Assembly: GCF_009687865.1 (NCBI RefSeq)
Contig: NZ_BLAE01000035.1
Coordinates: 215,727-279,726 of the forward strand
DNA from: Acrocarpospora macrocephala
Lineage (GTDB): Bacteria; Actinomycetota; Actinomycetes; Streptosporangiales; Streptosporangiaceae
Length of the DNA stretch: 64,000 bases
Direction: 5' to 3'
Below are positions 52,030 to 60,635 of this stretch, one piece after another. The position numbers and the translations under genes were made by a program. The notes beneath the pieces were generated by a model that did not search any database, had not been told where the DNA came from, and saw only the letters and a list, made by a program, of their open reading frames with translations. Each line of letters starts with the position of its first letter. Positions within the stretch are counted from its first letter, which is position 1.

Positions 52030-52896
52030 ATGACAGACGGACGTATCTTCGCAATTGCTGAGGTTGCGAAGACTATCGGCGTAAGCACTGGGACCATCCG
52101 GGCGTGGGAGGAGCAGGGCCTCCTCTCACCGCTGCGCGACGAGCAGAACCGGCGCATGTACACGGCCGATGACCTCGTCAGGCTCCGCACGATCCGATGG
52201 TGGCGTCGTGTTCGACAGGTGAACGCGGCGGCAATACGTGCCATCCTCGACGAGGAGGATGGGGCCCGTGCCGAATCCGAGAGCACGTGGTCCGCTCCCG
52301 CTACCGGCGAAGAGGAGACGGACGGCGCGTACTACCGGGGGCTTCGCAAGGCCGCCGGGCTCACACTACGCGAGGTGAGCGCACGGTCAGGGCTGAGCGT
52401 TTCCTTCATCAGCTCGATCGAGCGTGGGGTCGGCGCGATGTCGCCGACATCGAAGGCTCGGCTGACCAGCGCGCTCATGGGGAACCCACCGGTGGACGTG
52501 CAGCCGCATTCGGGAACGCACTCGGCCGGGACCGGCCGGGTGCTCCAGGTCGCGCCGGGCATCCAGTACGAGTGGCTGTCCGAGCTCAACGGTCTGCTCG
52601 AGCCCCAGTTAGTCACCCTCGCCCCTGGCGCAGCGAGTGAGGGAACCTACCAGCACGACGGCGAAGAGTTTCTCTTCGTGCTCGAGGGGCGCATGCGCCT
52701 TTGGCTGGGGAGTGATGTCCTCGTCCTCTCGCAGCAGGACAGCACCCATTTCAGCAGCCATGTCGCTCACCGCTGGGCAAACGACGCCGCCACGACGACG
52801 CGTGCGCTATGGATCACCACCGAACGCGGTGTCTGGAACATGTCGTCGACTTCGCAGCATCCAGTGACAGATGCGCACGACAACCACAAGAAATAG
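52030..52896 (+). CDS. MerR - XRE - cupin triple-domain regulator
   Basis: 288 residues from ATG 52030. Residues 5-75: MerR-type winged HTH (FAIAEVAKTIGVSTGTIRAW, LLSPLRDEQNRRMYTADDLV). Residues 100-155: XRE HTH (GLRKAAGLTLREVSARSGLS, VSFISSIERGV). Residues 185-275: cupin sensor (GEEFLFVLEGRMRLWLG). Two complete, different DNA-binding domains in one chain with a small-molecule sensor is uncommon. It sits inside the catabolic island and probably controls it through the GTAAC-rich region at 42136-42204. Lies 6 bp ahead of the aldolase gene. Confidence 0.88.
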   Translation: MTDGRIFAIAEVAKTIGVSTGTIRAWEEQGLLSPLRDEQNRRMYTADDLVRLRTIRWWRRVRQVNAAAIRAILDEEDGARAESESTWSAPATGEEETDGAYYRGLRKAAGLTLREVSARSGLSVSFISSIERGVGAMSPTSKARLTSALMGNPPVDVQPHSGTHSAGTGRVLQVAPGIQYEWLSELNGLLEPQLVTLAPGAASEGTYQHDGEEFLFVLEGRMRLWLGSDVLVLSQQDSTHFSSHVAHRWANDAATTTRALWITTERGVWNMSSTSQHPVTDAHDNHKK

Positions 52897-52901
52897 GGAT
52901 C

Positions 52902-53870
52902 ATGGAGAAGAACACCGAGTCGCCTGAACTTACCCTTCCCGCTGGCGTGTGGCCGGCCGCACTGACCCCGTTCTCCCACACGCTGGAGATCGATCGGGAG
53001 GCATTCGTACGCCATGTCACGGCGCTTACTCAGGCGCCCCACGTTACTGCCATTGTCGTCAACGGTCACGCAGGTGAGGCGTCGAGTCTCAGCCAGGCCG
53101 AACGTCTGGAACTCATCGCATTGGCGAAGGCTGCTGTCGGGACACAGGTAGCCGTGATCTCCGGCGTCATCGCGGATGCGACGGACGAGGCCGAATCGCT
53201 CGCCGGCGAGTTCGAGCGGGCGGGCGCGGACGGGATCCTGCTGTTCCCGCCGTCCGGGTTCCGGCTCGGGGTGCAGGATCGGCCGGACATGGCGGTGGAG
53301 TTCGTCCGCTCCGTCTCGTCCGCGACGTCGCTCCCAATCTGTCTATTTCAGTACCCGCTCAGTTCCGGCATGGGCTACCCGACCTCGCTGCTTCGGACGA
53401 TCTGTGAGCAGGTCGGCGCCGTGGTAGCCGTGAAGGAGAGCAGCGACTACCCGGCCGACTACGAGCGCAACTGCGCGGCGCTCGCGGATCTCGGGCGACC
53501 GGTCCGGATCCTCTCCTCCAACAACGCCTGGCTGTTCGCCTCGCTGGCCATCGGCGGAGACGGCATCATCTCCGGCATCGGCAGTGTCGCCGCTCCCATT
53601 CTCAGCGATATCTACGACCGCGTCCTCGCCGACGACCTTGTCGAGGCACGCGCGGCGCAGCGCAGACTCTTCGCGCTTACCGAAGTGCTTCTTGCTCCAC
53701 CTTTGTGCGACTCGCACACCCGGATGAAGGTCATGTTGTGCGAACTCGGGATCTTTCCCACGGCGACCGTGCGCGGCCCGCTGCTCCCGATAACCGATCC
53801 CGGCGAGGTGCAGGCACTATCGCGGGCACTCGACGCAGCCGGTCTGCGCGCGACAACGGCTTCACGATGA
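52902..53870 (+). CDS. Dihydrodipicolinate synthase (DapA)/N-acetylneuraminate lyase family aldolase
   Basis: 322 residues from ATG 52902. TIM-barrel class I aldolase with Schiff-base Lys178 in AVVAVKESSDY and the Tyr of LFQYPLSSG (Y151). The GTTGE phosphate/carboxylate loop is replaced by NGHAGEASSL, so pyruvate or a related keto acid may not bind in the DapA way. Role here is probably cleavage or hydration of a keto acid intermediate. Its stop overlaps the next CoA-transferase start. Confidence 0.9.
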   Translation: MEKNTESPELTLPAGVWPAALTPFSHTLEIDREAFVRHVTALTQAPHVTAIVVNGHAGEASSLSQAERLELIALAKAAVGTQVAVISGVIADATDEAESLAGEFERAGADGILLFPPSGFRLGVQDRPDMAVEFVRSVSSATSLPICLFQYPLSSGMGYPTSLLRTICEQVGAVVAVKESSDYPADYERNCAALADLGRPVRILSSNNAWLFASLAIGGDGIISGIGSVAAPILSDIYDRVLADDLVEARAAQRRLFALTEVLLAPPLCDSHTRMKVMLCELGIFPTATVRGPLLPITDPGEVQALSRALDAAGLRATTASR

Positions 53871-55084
53871 AGGCGGGGCAGCAGATGAATGAAGGTCTGC
53901 TCTCGGGCGTGCGAGTCGTGTCGTTCACGCACTTCTTCGTAGGAGCCGGAGCGGCACAGTATCTGGCCGATCTCGGGGCCGAGGTAATCAAGGTCGAACC
54001 GGTCGGTCGCGGTGCATGGGAGCGGTCGTGGTCACCGGGAGGCACGATGTTCGGCGACACGAGTCTGCTCCTCATGATGGGCAGCCGGAACACTAAGAGC
54101 ATCGCTGTCGACCTCAAGTCCGACGAAGGACGGGCGGTAGCGCTCGACCTGGTCAAATCTGCCGACATCGTCATCCAGAACTATCGGCCGGGGATTCTGG
54201 CGAAGTTCGGCCTCGACTATGCGTCGGTGTCGCACCTGAACCCGGCTCTCGTCTACGGATCAGCGTCGGGCTACGGGCTCAACAGCCCGTTCGCCGACCT
54301 GCCCGGTCAGGACTACCTCCTCCAGGCTGAAGCAGGGATGCTGTGGATGTCGCAACGCGCCGGCAGCATTGCCCACTACGGCGCTCCGATCGTCGACATG
54401 CACACGGCCACCCTGCTCGCGTTCGGCGTCACCGCGGCGCTCGTGCGGAGCCGGCAGACCGGTATCGGAGAGCACGTCGAAGTCGAGATGCTGCGTGCGG
54501 CACTCGAACTCCAGGCTGAGCCGCTATCGGTATACCTCAATGGGGGGAGATACGAACATCGCTCAGTTCCGCTGACCGCCAGCTACACGGTTGCGCCGGG
54601 AGGTGTATACCCAACCTCTGACGGGCACATCGCGCTCTCCCAGTCGCCGCTGGCGGATGTGCTCGCCGCGATGGAAATTGAGATCGATCTGAGCGACCTC
54701 GGCGACCTGGCCGACGAGTTCGGCGATGCGTTCGACGCCCGTGAACAGATCTACTCGCGAATCGCGCCGCACTTCCTCGGCCGGACGTCGGAGGAATGGA
54801 TCGGAATGCTCCGAGCGAAGCGCATCTGGTGCGCGCAGGTCACGAGCTACGAGCACATAGCCGAACATCCGCCGGTCAGCGCCCTTGATCCTTTCATTAC
54901 TGTCGATGTCGAGGGGGGGTCAGGAGTGCGGCTCGTCGGGCACCCGATCAGCTACGGCGGTCGCACTCCAGCGCCTGAGTCGGTCGCGCCGGCCCTTGGG
55001 GAGCACACGTCGCAGATCCTCGCAGGCATCGGCTACTCGGCGGACCGGATCGAGCAGTTGTACAAGAGCGGCGCGGTGGCGTGA
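53867..55084 (+). CDS. Class III CoA-transferase (CaiB/BaiF)
   Basis: 405 residues from ATG 53867 (ATGA overlap); ATG 53885 is an alternative. VRVVSFTHFFVGAGAAQYLA, GAEVIKVEPV, IAVDLKSDEGRAVALDLVKS, QNYRPGILAKFGLDY and GYGLNSPFADLPGQDYLLQA with catalytic Asp in GQD. Third paralogue in the island. The presence of three suggests sequential or alternative CoA acceptors. Confidence 0.93.
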   Translation: MKAGQQMNEGLLSGVRVVSFTHFFVGAGAAQYLADLGAEVIKVEPVGRGAWERSWSPGGTMFGDTSLLLMMGSRNTKSIAVDLKSDEGRAVALDLVKSADIVIQNYRPGILAKFGLDYASVSHLNPALVYGSASGYGLNSPFADLPGQDYLLQAEAGMLWMSQRAGSIAHYGAPIVDMHTATLLAFGVTAALVRSRQTGIGEHVEVEMLRAALELQAEPLSVYLNGGRYEHRSVPLTASYTVAPGGVYPTSDGHIALSQSPLADVLAAMEIEIDLSDLGDLADEFGDAFDAREQIYSRIAPHFLGRTSEEWIGMLRAKRIWCAQVTSYEHIAEHPPVSALDPFITVDVEGGSGVRLVGHPISYGGRTPAPESVAPALGEHTSQILAGIGYSADRIEQLYKSGAVA

Positions 55085-55114
55085 TGGTGGCGCGCACCGA
55101 TTCGACCCGGCTGG

Positions 55115-55139
55115 CGTCCGCTCCTCGTCGTAGCGGACG
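55115..55139. terminator. Hairpin after the third CoA-transferase gene
   Basis: CGTCCGCT and AGCGGACG, perfect 8-bp stem, 9-nt loop, 30 bp past the stop at 55084. It may end or attenuate the transcript before the OCD-like gene. No T-run. Confidence 0.5.
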
Positions 55140-55270
55140 GGGCGGATCATCCGCCGGTCCTGACCGCTTGCAGCCCGCACGACACGAATTCCCCGGCCGC
55201 GGCCGCCCTGCCGAGGCTCCCTAAGCGGAGGTGCCCAGTTTCTGCTATCCCATTCCTCGACGCGGACGAG

Positions 55271-56167
55271 ATGGTCGCCCGGTTGCCCTGGCCCAAGGTG
55301 ATCGACGCGCTCGAACAGGCCGTTCCCGCCGCGTTCGGAGCCGGACAGTTCTTCGATCGTTTCGCCATCCCCACCATCGGCGGTGAGCTGCTCGTGATGC
55401 CGGCCGCCGGCGAGAACGCGGTCGGGGTCAAGCTCGTCGGCGTGGGTGCGGAGAACGGGCGGCACGGGCTTCCCCGCGTGCAGGCTCTCTACGTCCTGTT
55501 CGACGCCCGCAACCTCTCGCCACTCGCCATCCTCGACGGCACCAGCCTCACCACCCTGCGGACCGCCGGCCAGTCAGCGATGATCGTCCGAAGACTGGCC
55601 CCGCAGAACGCACGTCACCTGATCGTCTTCGGTTCGGGACCGCAAGCCCGCGCGCATGTCGAAGCCATCTGCTCGGTCAGGCCCATCGAATCCGTCCGTA
55701 TCGTCGGCCGACGCCCCGAACCGGTGGCCGTACTCTGCGCCCAGCTGAGCTCCGACCGGCTCGACGTCCGAGCGGGTACTCCTGACGACGTGCCGACGGC
55801 GGACGTCGTCGTCTGCGCGACCACCTCGCCGACACCTGTCTTCGACGGAAAGAGCCTGGGAGAGCACGTGTGTGTAGTCGCGGTCGGCTCGCACACTCCC
55901 GATGCCAGCGAACTGGACCACACCGTGTTCTCCCGGGCTTCTCTTGTGCTCGTCGAACATCGCCAGACCGCGCTGCGTGAAGCCGGCGACATCATCAAGG
56001 CCCTCGCCGCTGACGTGCTACAAGCCGGCGAGATCAGGGACTTCGGTGACCTCGCGGCCGGACAGGTTCATCCGGTTGCCGGGATCTCGATCTACAAGAG
56101 CGTCGGCATGAGTTATCAGGACCTGGCAGTCGTCGAGGAAGCACTGCAGACGGCGGTTTCACGGTGA
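55271..56167 (+). CDS. Ornithine cyclodeaminase/mu-crystallin family protein
   Basis: 298 residues from the first usable start, ATG 55271. NAD-binding Rossmann segment HLIVFGSGPQARAHVEAI, plus MPAAGENAVGVKLVGVGAEN and DGTSLTTLRTAGQSAMIVRR of the family. Enzymes include ornithine cyclodeaminase, alanine dehydrogenase, ketimine reductase and lysine-derived cyclisation. Upstream in the same frame (55247-55270) the DNA reads IPFLDADE, the usual family N-terminus, and GGAGG lies at 55227-55231, but there is no ATG, GTG or TTG. The natural start may be a rare codon, or a base is missing. It closes the catabolic island. Confidence 0.85.
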   Translation: MVARLPWPKVIDALEQAVPAAFGAGQFFDRFAIPTIGGELLVMPAAGENAVGVKLVGVGAENGRHGLPRVQALYVLFDARNLSPLAILDGTSLTTLRTAGQSAMIVRRLAPQNARHLIVFGSGPQARAHVEAICSVRPIESVRIVGRRPEPVAVLCAQLSSDRLDVRAGTPDDVPTADVVVCATTSPTPVFDGKSLGEHVCVVAVGSHTPDASELDHTVFSRASLVLVEHRQTALREAGDIIKALAADVLQAGEIRDFGDLAAGQVHPVAGISIYKSVGMSYQDLAVVEEALQTAVSR

Positions 56168-56822
56168 CCGGCCCGCTGACCAGCGTGCTTTCGGCGAGGT
56201 AGGCCAGCGGGGAGATCCAGCGTGAGCCGGAGGACGGCGAGAGCGGCCGAAGAGGGTGTGGGTGAAGCGTTCCGGCGGCCGTCCCGCTCGAAGGCGAGGT
56301 TGTTGGCCGTCACTGTCAGGCGCCGCCGCAGCGCCGTCTCGCCCTCCAGCTGGCGAACGACTGCGGTAAGCCATTCTGCTGTAACACGGACTCTCGGGCG
56401 GTGCGCGTTCCCGATGCGCCGGAACAGGATGGACGCAGCGACCCGGAATTCCCCGTGCCAAGGCGCTCCGCGACGTTCACGACCCGAGATGCGAAGCATT
56501 GCTCGACGGCACCTTGTTCTGTGGGACGGAGGTGAGCGTCATCCTCGACCCCGCCCGCTGACACCAGCGGTAACCATCACTTGCTCTTGGTCTCAGGATG
56601 GGAGAGCTTTCGTCTGTCCGTGGATCTATCTCGAAAGGTCCCAAGTTGCTTTTGGGTGAGGATTGATCTCCCGTATCGTATTCCAGTATTCATTCTTTTC
56701 TTGCGTGAATTTTAGTGCGTTCATTGTCGAGAGTGATGCGCGTGTTTATCGATCGTGGCCACGGGGATGTCTGTTGCCGAACTCGCTCATTCTGGGCGAA
56801 TCAACAGATTCGGGAGGCTGAA
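56168..56822. other. 655-bp gap before the small peptide gene
   Basis: The first 400 bp are GC-rich but none of the open frames has a convincing protein pattern. From about 56560 the DNA is clearly AT-richer than its surroundings; TTGATC (56663-56668) and TATTCA (56687-56692) could be promoter elements 18 bp apart for the 56823 gene. Nothing else recognised. Confidence 0.4.
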
Positions 56823-56918
56823 ATGAACGGCTACCTGCCGTACAGCTCTACCGGTCCGGCTCCCCGCGTTGGGGGTGTACGCAACTGGCAGGCGGACATT
56901 CTTCGCGGTCAGTCGTAA
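56823..56918 (+). CDS. 31-residue peptide gene, candidate ribosomal-peptide precursor
   Basis: ATG 56823 with a textbook GGGAGG 5 bases ahead. It encodes MNGYLPYSSTGPAPRVGGVR followed by NWQADILRGQS. Three prolines (6, 12, 14) all lie in the N-terminal half; no Cys, no Lys, hydrophobic spread too low for a signal peptide. The stop is directly followed by a 13-bp hairpin and then by a prolyl oligopeptidase gene, so the peptide is a natural candidate substrate of that enzyme. A regulatory leader peptide is the main alternative. Not a known RiPP family that I can name. Confidence 0.6.
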   Translation: MNGYLPYSSTGPAPRVGGVRNWQADILRGQS

Positions 56919-56927
56919 GTGAAAGAA

Positions 56928-56965
56928 CCGAGGTACTGCGTGCGTAACAGGCCGCAGTACCTCGG
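56928..56965 (+). terminator. Perfect 13-bp hairpin between peptide gene and peptidase gene
   Basis: CCGAGGTACTGCG and CGCAGTACCTCGG pair perfectly around a 12-nt loop. It begins 10 bases past the peptide stop. Such partial terminators between a precursor gene and its enzyme raise the peptide-to-enzyme ratio; it could equally be an attenuator or stabilise the short upstream RNA. No T-tract follows. Confidence 0.75.
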
Positions 56966-57002
56966 GCCTGTGGCAGGCGGGGCGATGCATCTGGGGGCGT
57001 TT

Positions 57003-59123
57003 ATGGCACGATTGTTTTACCCTGCCGCGTGGCGCAGCGATGTGGTGGAGGATCTGTTCGGATTTCCGGTCCCCGATCCCTATCGGTGGTTGGAAGACGG
57101 CGATGACGCACGTGTGCGGGACTGGGCCGCGGCCCAGGATCGTCTCTTCGACGCGTATCGCGCCGGATGGCGTGAGCAGCAGTCGTGGGCGTCTTTGGTG
57201 GATCAGGTGTCCTCCTTCGGCGTGTCGGAACCGCCGATGGTGCGTGGTTCGGTCATGTTCCTTGCCGAACAGCTCCGGGAGGATGAGCAACGGCGCCTGC
57301 TCGCCATCGACGCTGAGCGGAACAGGCGGGTGCTGGTCGATCCGGTGGAGATCGATCCGTCCGGGCATACCGGGCTGTATGCCTGGTGGCCATCACGCGA
57401 GGGCGAACGCGTCGCTGTGCAGATGGAGGTCGCCGAGCAGCCTGGCAGCGAAATCATGGTGGTGGACGTTCGTACCGGGGAGACAGTGGACGGGCCGTTG
57501 CCGCGCGCCCGCAACACCTCGCTTGCCTGGCTGCCGGGAGGGAACGCGTTCTACTACGTCAGTCGTGTTCCCGATGAGGAACTGGCCCCCGGCGACATGC
57601 GGTTGCATCGGCGGGTGAGGTTGCATCGGGTCGGTTCGCCCTGGCAGACCGACGCGGTGGTGTTCGGCGGCGACGATGCCCCAGACCACTATTACGGGCT
57701 CACGGTCAGCGCTGACGGCCGTTGTCTGGCGATCACCGCGACGGTCGGGCCAGCCTCACACAACGATGTGTACGTGGCCGAGCTCGTCGATCCGGAAGCC
57801 CCGCATTTCATCAAGATCGTGGACGGATCTACCCTACGAGCCCGCGTTCTCCCGCGCTTCCTCGCGGACAACAATCTGCTGCTGGTCACCGACTACCAGG
57901 CCCCGTGTGGCCGCATCTGCATGGCGTACCGGCACGACACCGACCCGGCCGCATGGCGCGCGCTGGTAGCCGAAGATCGCCAAGCCCCCTTGGACGAGTG
58001 TCTCGTCCTGGACGATCCCGCGCTTCCGCAGCCCCTCCTGCTGGTGGCACGCTCCCGCCACGGCACCTCCACCCTGACACTGCACGACCTCGCCACTGGC
58101 CAGCCGCTCACCAGCCTGCCCCTCGCCGGCGCGGGCGTCGTGTCATCCCTGCGGACCACCATTCCCCACGGACATCGCGCATGGTTCAGCTACTGCGACG
58201 TGACCACTCCCCCCACGATTTATCGCTACGACGCCATCAGCGGGAGGACGGAGCAGGAAACCGGCGCCACAACAGCCGGACGTACCGGAGAAATGCGAAG
58301 CAGCAGCGTTCGTTATCGCGCCGGTGACGGCACCGAGATCACGCTGTTTCTGTTCACCCCGGCCGAAGAACATGAGGGCCCTCGTCCCACCCTCCTGTAC
58401 GGCTACGGCAGCTTCGGCATGCCGATGCGTCCATGGTTCTTCCCCCTGGCAGCCGCATGGGTCAGCGCCGGCGGCACCTACGCGGTCGCCTGTGTGCGCG
58501 GAGGCGGAGAAGAAGGCCAGCACTGGCACGACGCCGGCCGTGGATCATACAAACAGCGTGCGATCAGCGACTTCAACGACGCCGCGACCTGGCTCATCGA
58601 CACCGGTCTGACCACCCCCGACCAACTGGCGATCTTTGGCCAGTCCGCAGGCGGGCTACTGGTCACCGCCGCTGCCACACAGCGACCAGACCTGTACGCC
58701 GCGGTTGTCGCCGAAGGCCCACTGTGCGACATGGTGCGCTACGAACACTTCGGCCTGGGATGCACGTGGACGGATGAATTCGGCACCGCCGCCCAACCCG
58801 AAGAACTCCAATGGCTTCTCGGATACTCGCCGTACCACAACGTCACGCCCGGAGTCCTTTATCCCGCATTCCTCTTCGTCGGCGCGGTAACCGATTTGCA
58901 GACCGGAGAGGCCCACGTCACCAAGATGTGCGCGGCCCTTCAACACGCCACCGGCAGCGACCGGCCGATCCTCATGCGTCGAGAACCCGACACCGCCCAT
59001 GCCGCCTCTCCCGCGAGCAAAGAACGTGCTCTGACTACGGATATCCTGGCCTTCGCCGGGAATTACACCGGCCTCGAAAAAACAATCACGCGTGTTCACG
59101 AGACTGCCGTAGAACCACACTGA
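57003..59123 (+). CDS. Prolyl oligopeptidase (S9A) family serine peptidase
   Basis: 706 residues from ATG 57003 (GGGGG 5 bases ahead, and the family N-terminus YPAAWRSDVVEDLFGFPVPD follows); GTG 56919 or ATG 56985 would extend into the hairpin. N-terminal fold then a seven-bladed propeller (57200-58300) that gates entry to peptides under about 30 residues, then the alpha/beta hydrolase: Ser548 in FGQSAGGLL, Asp in VGAVTDLQTGEAH, His near DTAHAAS. S9A enzymes cut after Pro (some Ala), and fungal and plant members also macrocyclise peptides. No signal peptide, so cytoplasmic. It follows the 31-residue peptide gene. Confidence 0.92.
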   Translation: MARLFYPAAWRSDVVEDLFGFPVPDPYRWLEDGDDARVRDWAAAQDRLFDAYRAGWREQQSWASLVDQVSSFGVSEPPMVRGSVMFLAEQLREDEQRRLLAIDAERNRRVLVDPVEIDPSGHTGLYAWWPSREGERVAVQMEVAEQPGSEIMVVDVRTGETVDGPLPRARNTSLAWLPGGNAFYYVSRVPDEELAPGDMRLHRRVRLHRVGSPWQTDAVVFGGDDAPDHYYGLTVSADGRCLAITATVGPASHNDVYVAELVDPEAPHFIKIVDGSTLRARVLPRFLADNNLLLVTDYQAPCGRICMAYRHDTDPAAWRALVAEDRQAPLDECLVLDDPALPQPLLLVARSRHGTSTLTLHDLATGQPLTSLPLAGAGVVSSLRTTIPHGHRAWFSYCDVTTPPTIYRYDAISGRTEQETGATTAGRTGEMRSSSVRYRAGDGTEITLFLFTPAEEHEGPRPTLLYGYGSFGMPMRPWFFPLAAAWVSAGGTYAVACVRGGGEEGQHWHDAGRGSYKQRAISDFNDAATWLIDTGLTTPDQLAIFGQSAGGLLVTAAATQRPDLYAAVVAEGPLCDMVRYEHFGLGCTWTDEFGTAAQPEELQWLLGYSPYHNVTPGVLYPAFLFVGAVTDLQTGEAHVTKMCAALQHATGSDRPILMRREPDTAHAASPASKERALTTDILAFAGNYTGLEKTITRVHETAVEPH

Positions 59124-59175
59124 GAATGAGTGGTTTATGTGCGCGAGGGAAGGCTCACGGCAAGGTGTGCCGAAG

Positions 59176-59787
59176 TCACGCCAGGTACCTGCCGAATTGG
59201 TATTCCATGAGGTCCCAGAACGACCGGTAGCGGACCTCGCCCGGATGCCAGCTCGCGAAGTCCCATGCCTCCCACTCGCCGTCCGGCCCGACTACGTGTG
59301 GGTTGAGCAGCCACACCTGCCCCTCGATCTCCTCGGAGACGCAGAGGCTGGCAGACATGGACTCTTGGTGGAGATACCACTCGTCCTGCGGGTCGGCACC
59401 ATCCAGGCCATCCCAGATCTGGGCGATCATCGGCTCGACATCACGAGTCCACCCAACCTCAGCCAGAGTCAGTAGGCGGAGACTCGAATGGCTGTACTCA
59501 TCCCAGCCATTGGTGACCTGGAGAAACTCCCGGTAGCTTGGCGGTAGGCGCATGCCGAGCCGCTCCTCGTGCCGCACGATCTCGGCTTCACTGGCGCCGG
59601 TTGCGCCGAGCCAGGACGCGCGACCGAATCCGTCGTCCGACTGCGCTGGGCGTTGCGCCAGACGAGCCCTGTACTGCGCGAAGTACTCCTGAGCCGCATT
59701 GTTCACGGTGTGGAGAAGATCGTTCCATGGATAGTGGGGGGCGTTGAAGATGGCCATGGCGGGGACCTTAACGGCCGTGCCCGACAT
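59176..59787 (-). CDS. SMI1/KNR4 (SUKH) family protein
   Basis: 203 residues; ATG 59754 (MAIFNAPHYPW) is an alternative start. SUKH core: GASEAEIVRHEERLGMRLPP, SYREFLQVTNGWDEYS, then WDGLDGADPQDEWYLHQES and WEAWDFASWHPGEVRYRSFW. SUKH proteins are immunity proteins for polymorphic toxins or intracellular adaptors. No toxin gene is next to it, so it may be an orphan immunity gene. Convergent with the peptidase gene. Confidence 0.85.
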   Translation of the reverse strand: MSGTAVKVPAMAIFNAPHYPWNDLLHTVNNAAQEYFAQYRARLAQRPAQSDDGFGRASWLGATGASEAEIVRHEERLGMRLPPSYREFLQVTNGWDEYSHSSLRLLTLAEVGWTRDVEPMIAQIWDGLDGADPQDEWYLHQESMSASLCVSEEIEGQVWLLNPHVVGPDGEWEAWDFASWHPGEVRYRSFWDLMEYQFGRYLA

Positions 59788-59946
59788 TTCATCCGATGTA
59801 CGGCAGAGCTGTACCGCCTAACCGACTTTGATCCAGGCCCTAGCCATCCACGGCCTGGATCGCCTTGATCCACGGGCGGCTTTGCCATACACCGCCAGGG
59901 CGGCGAGTTCCTTGAAGGCGCTCGTGTACAGGGCGACCTCGTGAGG

Positions 59947-60150
59947 CTATGTGAGGGTCAGGTGACCGGAGACGAGTTCGACCGTGACCTCGGCGTCGTC
60001 GCGCAGTTCACGGAGGTCAGGGATGTGGTTGTACAGGGTCCCCGGCGAGACACCGAGCAGCTTGGCGATCGAGGTGATCGAGTGCTTGGGATTGGGCGGT
60101 AGGTCGCGGGCCGCGCGTAGAAGTTCGGGGGTGATGACGTAACACTCGCG
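59947..60150 (-). pseudogene. C-terminal fragment of a serine recombinase (resolvase)
   Basis: From about 60138 to the stop at 59947 the frame reads VITPELLRAARDLPPNPKHS, ITSIAKLLGVSPGTLYNHIP, DLRELR, the C-terminal HTH of resolvase/invertase-type recombinases. Upstream a stop follows within four codons, and the continuation is found in another frame, so the gene is frameshifted and its catalytic domain is not recognisable. A mobile-element remnant. Confidence 0.7.
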
Positions 60151-60371
60151 TCAGCGCACGCTCGGGCATCCCTGCCCCACCTTCCGCGGCCCGCACGCAC
60201 ACGGGTGGGTCACCTACGGCGAAGAGGCCCCAGGCAAAGGCAAGCGGCTGCTCCTCACCGCAGCCGACCGGACAGCACTGGACACGCCAGCCATCTGAGC
60301 AGTCCCGGGGGTCCGAAGGTCGCGGGGGCCCGGTGGGAGTCGGAGGCAACGGATGGTCGGGCGAGTCGGAT

Positions 60372-60635
60372 TCACCCTTCCACCCCGCCGAGCTCCTCGA
60401 TCTGCTCCTTGGTCAGCCCGGAGACCAGCGCCATCCGGGCGGTGTGTGTCCCGTCCAGTTGTGCCATCGCCTCCTGCATCGCCGCGTGCAGTTCAGCTTG
60501 GCGGACCTGGAGATACACCCGTACGGCTTGCGCCACGAACTCCTTCTTCGTCACGTGCAGGAAATGCGCCCCATGCGAGATGAGGCGATCGGTTTCGGAG
60601 TCCACCTTCAGCGGTGCCACGTTTGAACCAGCCAC
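60372..60635 (-). CDS. Small ribbon-helix-helix-like (antitoxin-type) protein
   Basis: 87 residues from GTG 60635, chosen for the GGAGG 5 bases ahead; longer frames have no protein character. VAGSNVAPLKVDSETDRLIS starts a short strand plus helix, then THKKEFVAQAVRVYLQ-type and AELHAAMQEAMAQLDG helices, ending LTKEQIEELGGVEG. Looks like a CopG/RHH-type DNA-binding antitoxin or plasmid regulator. No toxin gene follows. The imperfect inverted repeat CCAGTACC-CAAA-GGTACCTGG at 60643-60663, on its promoter, may be its operator. Confidence 0.6.
   Translation of the reverse strand: MAGSNVAPLKVDSETDRLISHGAHFLHVTKKEFVAQAVRVYLQVRQAELHAAMQEAMAQLDGTHTARMALVSGLTKEQIEELGGVEG

Noticed and set aside
56116-56499. 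128-codon minus-strand frame after the OCD-like gene
   Set aside because: It overlaps the end of the OCD-like gene, has no ribosome site, and shows no recognisable family pattern.
60150-60299. Plus-strand coding-like tail ending at a TGA at 60297
   Set aside because: One frame reads GWVTYGEEAPGKGKRLLLTA, which looks protein-like, but there is no start, ribosome site or family match; left unannotated as a possible scrap.
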